Shown here in pieces: positions 16,997 through 20,171 of a stretch of DNA of 20,171 bases (position 1 is its first letter; each line of letters begins with the position of its first letter). The notes under the pieces are model-generated. The model ran no database searches and was not told the DNA's origin. It saw only the letters and a program-made list of their open reading frames with translations. Source of the stretch: Chrysophaeum taylorii (taxonomy: Eukaryota > Sar > Pelagophyceae > Pelagomonadales > Pelagomonadaceae); NCBI GenBank assembly GCA_029834535.1, contig JAQMWT010000623.1, positions 1-20,171 of the forward strand. The letters are read 5' to 3'. Both the position numbers and the translations under genes were made by a program.

Positions 16997-19900
16997 TTAA
17001 AAACTTTGGAAGGGACGGGAACACTTCAATAGATTTGCCAAACCGTCTTCGAAGTACATGCGCAAGATTTTCATCGCTCTCAACAAGAACTTTAACGTGC
17101 GAGCGTGCATCTCAGGTGACTGTGAGTGTACCATAAGGATGGCGCAATGTTGGTAGTCTAAGCCTAGAGGGGCGGTGAGCGTGCCGTCGCGAGTGCATAG
17201 GAGCCTGTGCGGTGTCTGAGCTGTAATCGGAATATGACGTATGACATCATACAAAGCGATGGGAGCTGAATCGGACGTGATGGGAATGGCTAGTAGTGCC
17301 GGGAGCAGCATGTCGGGGGTAACGCTCAGAGATGAGGGTGGAATGCAGTCCACTTCTATCTTGGTTGCCGAGTGTGGCGGTATTATGAGCGTGATCATCT
17401 GACATGAGGTAAATGCTCGTGTCCCAAACGATAATGCGGGTATAGTCGCATGGGAAGGTTGCGTATTGTTTCTGCTGCAGTCAAAAGCTCTGGAGGGAAC
17501 CAATGGAGAAACCATGAACACATGGGTGGCGTCTGGTAGCCAAAGTTCCTGTGGGAGTGGCTGAGGTGACTCCAAAGTAGGGTTCCTTCTTGGGTATGAC
17601 TCAAGCGTTGCGATGAGTTCATGCTCGAGATCATAGTCGTCCAATGGATGACGTGAGGAGATCGCGAACGAGCGATGCGTCAGCCTGGTGTCAGGGGAGA
17701 CCGAGATGGTGCAGTGATCTGTCTGGCTGAGGTAGCCGTGCTGGTAAGATTCCAGCGGGTGCGCATAACTCTGGAGAATGCTGACATTGGCTTGTGCCTG
17801 ATCTGCAGTCGTGTAGGGAGGCGAGATCGTCTGTGCTAATGCGGATTGCAGCGACAGGGACGAGTTAGGTGCCTGGGAGGCTGGAAGGCGGCCTTTGTAT
17901 TCCAGAGGCGAAGGGAACAAGCAAAGCTGTAGCTTCATCTCGTCGTGATCAGATAGGCGTAATGAGCTGGTGCGCGTGATCGTGGTGTGCTTGCCTGTAT
18001 CTTCATGATGCACCTGTGTGTCCTGCGGTGGTGCTTCTGCGAGCGGGACATGTCTGAAGGATTGGTCCATCGGATGGGGTGCATCAGCTATAAATGAGAC
18101 TGGAGCCAGTAGCAATGCAAGGTTGGGTGACAGAACGTGTGCGTGGTCGAGCAACTGAGCGTTGGACCTGGGCATCGTCTGCATAGTCTGGAACCGTGCT
18201 GTGCAGTTGGTTTGCATTGTCTCGTCTGCTACATAAATGGGGTGGCTGGTGTAGCTGGCGGTTGTGGTCTTATCTTTCGTCTTGTCGTCCAAGAGAGACT
18301 GCGAGATATTACTCGTTGCTATGTGCGAGACTATAAGTAGCTGTTGAGCAGCTGTGGAGAGCTGAGTGCTTTCTTGTCTGGCAGTTTCTGTGGCTTTGGA
18401 GTTCCAGAGGCATGATTGCGCAGCTTCAGACGTCTTGGCATTGGGGATTTCCATAAAGTAACTCGTAAGTTCAAAGTCGGACGTCGGAAATGCATCGACA
18501 AACCTGGAAGGTCGTGAGACACGTGGCGGCGCGGAGCGTCGGTGGAAATGACGAGTGTCTTGGTGTTAAAGGCGGTGACGCGGAGAGCATCGAGAAGCGT
18601 GTCATGCTCCAAGAGCAAAAGCGCGTGATGCGGGTGGTCCGAAGTCAGTGCCAAAAGGGGTGTGGTTCGCGGCTGACCTGTCTGCAAGGTAGTGCAGATG
18701 GGCGCGTGAGCTGAGATCCCGTGGTGGAGAGTATCCGGCCTGGAATGCTTGGGGTCCAGTGCGGGAAATCGAAAAGGGGGATCGCCGAAGGAGAGTGTGA
18801 TTTCGCTTGGGTCATAGTACGTGAGTGCAGTAGGACCAAGGGCGATGGAAGGGTCAGTCATGCTGGGTGCATCCTCAATGGCGGAGATGCGGGGACCAGA
18901 GCAGTGAGTGCCGTAGTGACCAGGGTTGCCCATAGGCGTGTAGGGCATTCGAAGGTGCGGGCATGTGACATGCGTCCTCGAATGAGGAGTTACGTGCCGA
19001 GCGATAAGACGCTTTTGAGGGAGGCAACGTGCGTGACTTGGGTGCATGTTTGTGGTGGAGCCGGCAGCTGGCGTGGAACGTTCGTCGTACATTCCAGTGA
19101 TGCGAAAATGCTGACAGAAGCGGTTCAGGGGGAGCGAGTCTGTATAGTGCGCGCGGAGAATGTCTCCTGAGAGCGCAACATCGATTTTCCGGAGGCAGCG
19201 CAAGCGTGTGGCGTCCAGAAGAGAGCTATGCAAGGGGACATAAAGGACCGAAGTGGTCGCAATAGAAGCGTGCATAGTTTGCGGCTGATCGGGCCGTTCA
19301 GAACTCTCGAAATCGTTGTCTGTTACTGCAGCCATGGGGAAGGCTTTCCAGAAGCTTGGTCGCGGTGAGACATAAGGGTCGGCAGCCGAAAGGAGTGCGT
19401 CCTCTGACTGAGAGTTGGGGAGCGGGTGATCATGTGCTGCGACTGATGCTCGTGCGAAGACATCCATCGAATCGTGAAATGGTGATCTCAGATGGGTCCA
19501 TGCAACCTGCTGAGCAGTGTCATCCAGTGCATCCGGCCGAGAGGATGGATGGTGGGTGCAGCAGCGAGCGCCTGTCTTCGGGGAGAGAAGGCAGCGAGGT
19601 GGAACCAGCTTCGAAGTGATCGGGAGCGGCTGATCGAGAGATATCGAACAAGGCGGGAGTGCCTGGTGAATCTGAGCTGATACCTGCAGGTGCGGTGAGT
19701 TCCTGCGAGTATGTTGACCGTGGGACCGTTGACAGCGTGTCTTGTCCTTGTGGATACGGCATTGCGGGGGCATTGGTGATGGTGCTTGGATCAGGCGGCT
19801 GATCTGGAATGGTCAGGGAGACCACATTCGAGGCTAGTGAAGTCGGTCTTGCTTCTTCGCTGTATGCATCATACCAGGGCTGAATCCGAGGGATGTTGTC

Positions 19901-20171
19901 AGTAGCCTGCGGCTCTTGTGCCTGGGGCTTTGTCGATTCTCGATGTTGGTGGTCTTGTTTCTTGGTGGGACTTTGCACGTGATGAACGTCGCTGGTGGTA
20001 GGGGTACGGTCGCCGGTGTTGGATGTACGCCCTCGCAACTCGGACGCGGGGATGTGGTCGAGTTGGAATGAACCAGGTGGCTGAAGGCGAGCAGGTGCAA
20101 GGAGTTCAGGGGTGCCAGAGAGGCGAAGTGATTTGGCAGAGGAGGAGGGGCCAGAGATGGCGGAGGTTGAG
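16997..20171 (-). CDS. Unrecognised large protein, 5' end beyond the window, three frames
   Basis: On the minus strand an open frame enters at the right edge and runs to a TGA at 19520. A second frame carries on from about 19550 to a TAG at 18331, and the first frame's register returns from about 18520 to a TAA at 16997. The shifts are +1 near 19540 and -1 near 18520, so they cancel. Together about 1,055 residues. The ends look like an ordinary protein, for example SRFVDAFPTSDFELTSYF (about 18440-18495) and LLRAMKILRMYFEDGL near the C-terminus. An ELRGR motif lies about 45 residues in from the edge, at a similar depth to that in the neighbour. There is no signal peptide, transmembrane segment or known domain. 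The cancelling shifts fit two indel errors or two mutations better than two introns. Confidence 0.45.

Overview
The window looks like nuclear DNA of a GC-rich microbial eukaryote, such as an alga-like protist or possibly a fungus; the sequence does not identify the organism. The signs are a spliced gene with a short canonical intron (37 bp), no ribosome-binding-site or operon layout, DNA transposon and retroposon remnants typical of eukaryotes, and a chromatin-reader (Tudor/SH3-like) domain fused to a transposase. No rRNA, tRNA or CRISPR array was found.

From 1 to about 13.4 kb the window is a graveyard of nested mobile elements. A pogo/Tigger-like (DDE_1) transposase pseudogene (871-3492) runs straight into arrays of an AGTAAGTTCACCTGGTCCC-type repeat. 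Then comes a very large inverted repeat (about 4051-10889, arms about 750 bp). Both arms carry the C-terminal part of a Helitron-type PIF1-like helicase, facing tail to tail, and the loop holds an inverted copy of the 3' end of the pogo element. A 4,665-bp transposon (4207-8871) sits inside the left arm with an exact 9-bp target duplication; the right arm still shows the empty site. This insertion is the best-preserved element here. It carries one large minus-strand gene for a DDE transposase of the MULE/hAT type (D, D, CxxH, E), with an N-terminal Cys motif and SH3-like domain, a long coiled coil, and a C-terminal Tudor/Agenet-like domain with an acidic tail. A 368-bp retroposon with a TTAG-repeat tail sits in the right arm, flanked by a 10-bp duplication. 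A second copy of that tail abuts, and appears to truncate, a cytosine-C5 DNA methyltransferase remnant (11103-11771, minus strand). Beyond a strong hairpin lies a second decayed transposase-like gene (about 12014-13262, plus strand).

From about 14 kb to the right edge the character changes. GC is lower, the plus strand is purine-rich, and long minus-strand reading frames cover nearly everything. They look like two tandem genes (14593-16733, and 16997 to beyond the edge) for unrecognised Ser/Thr/Pro/His-rich proteins. Both carry an ELRGR motif at a similar distance from their N-terminal side. Each shows one or more single-base frame changes, so either the genes are decaying, frameshifting is used, or the assembly has indel errors.

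The order of events can be read in part. The helicase/pogo composite decayed and became a palindrome. The 4.7-kb transposon and the retroposon then entered opposite arms.
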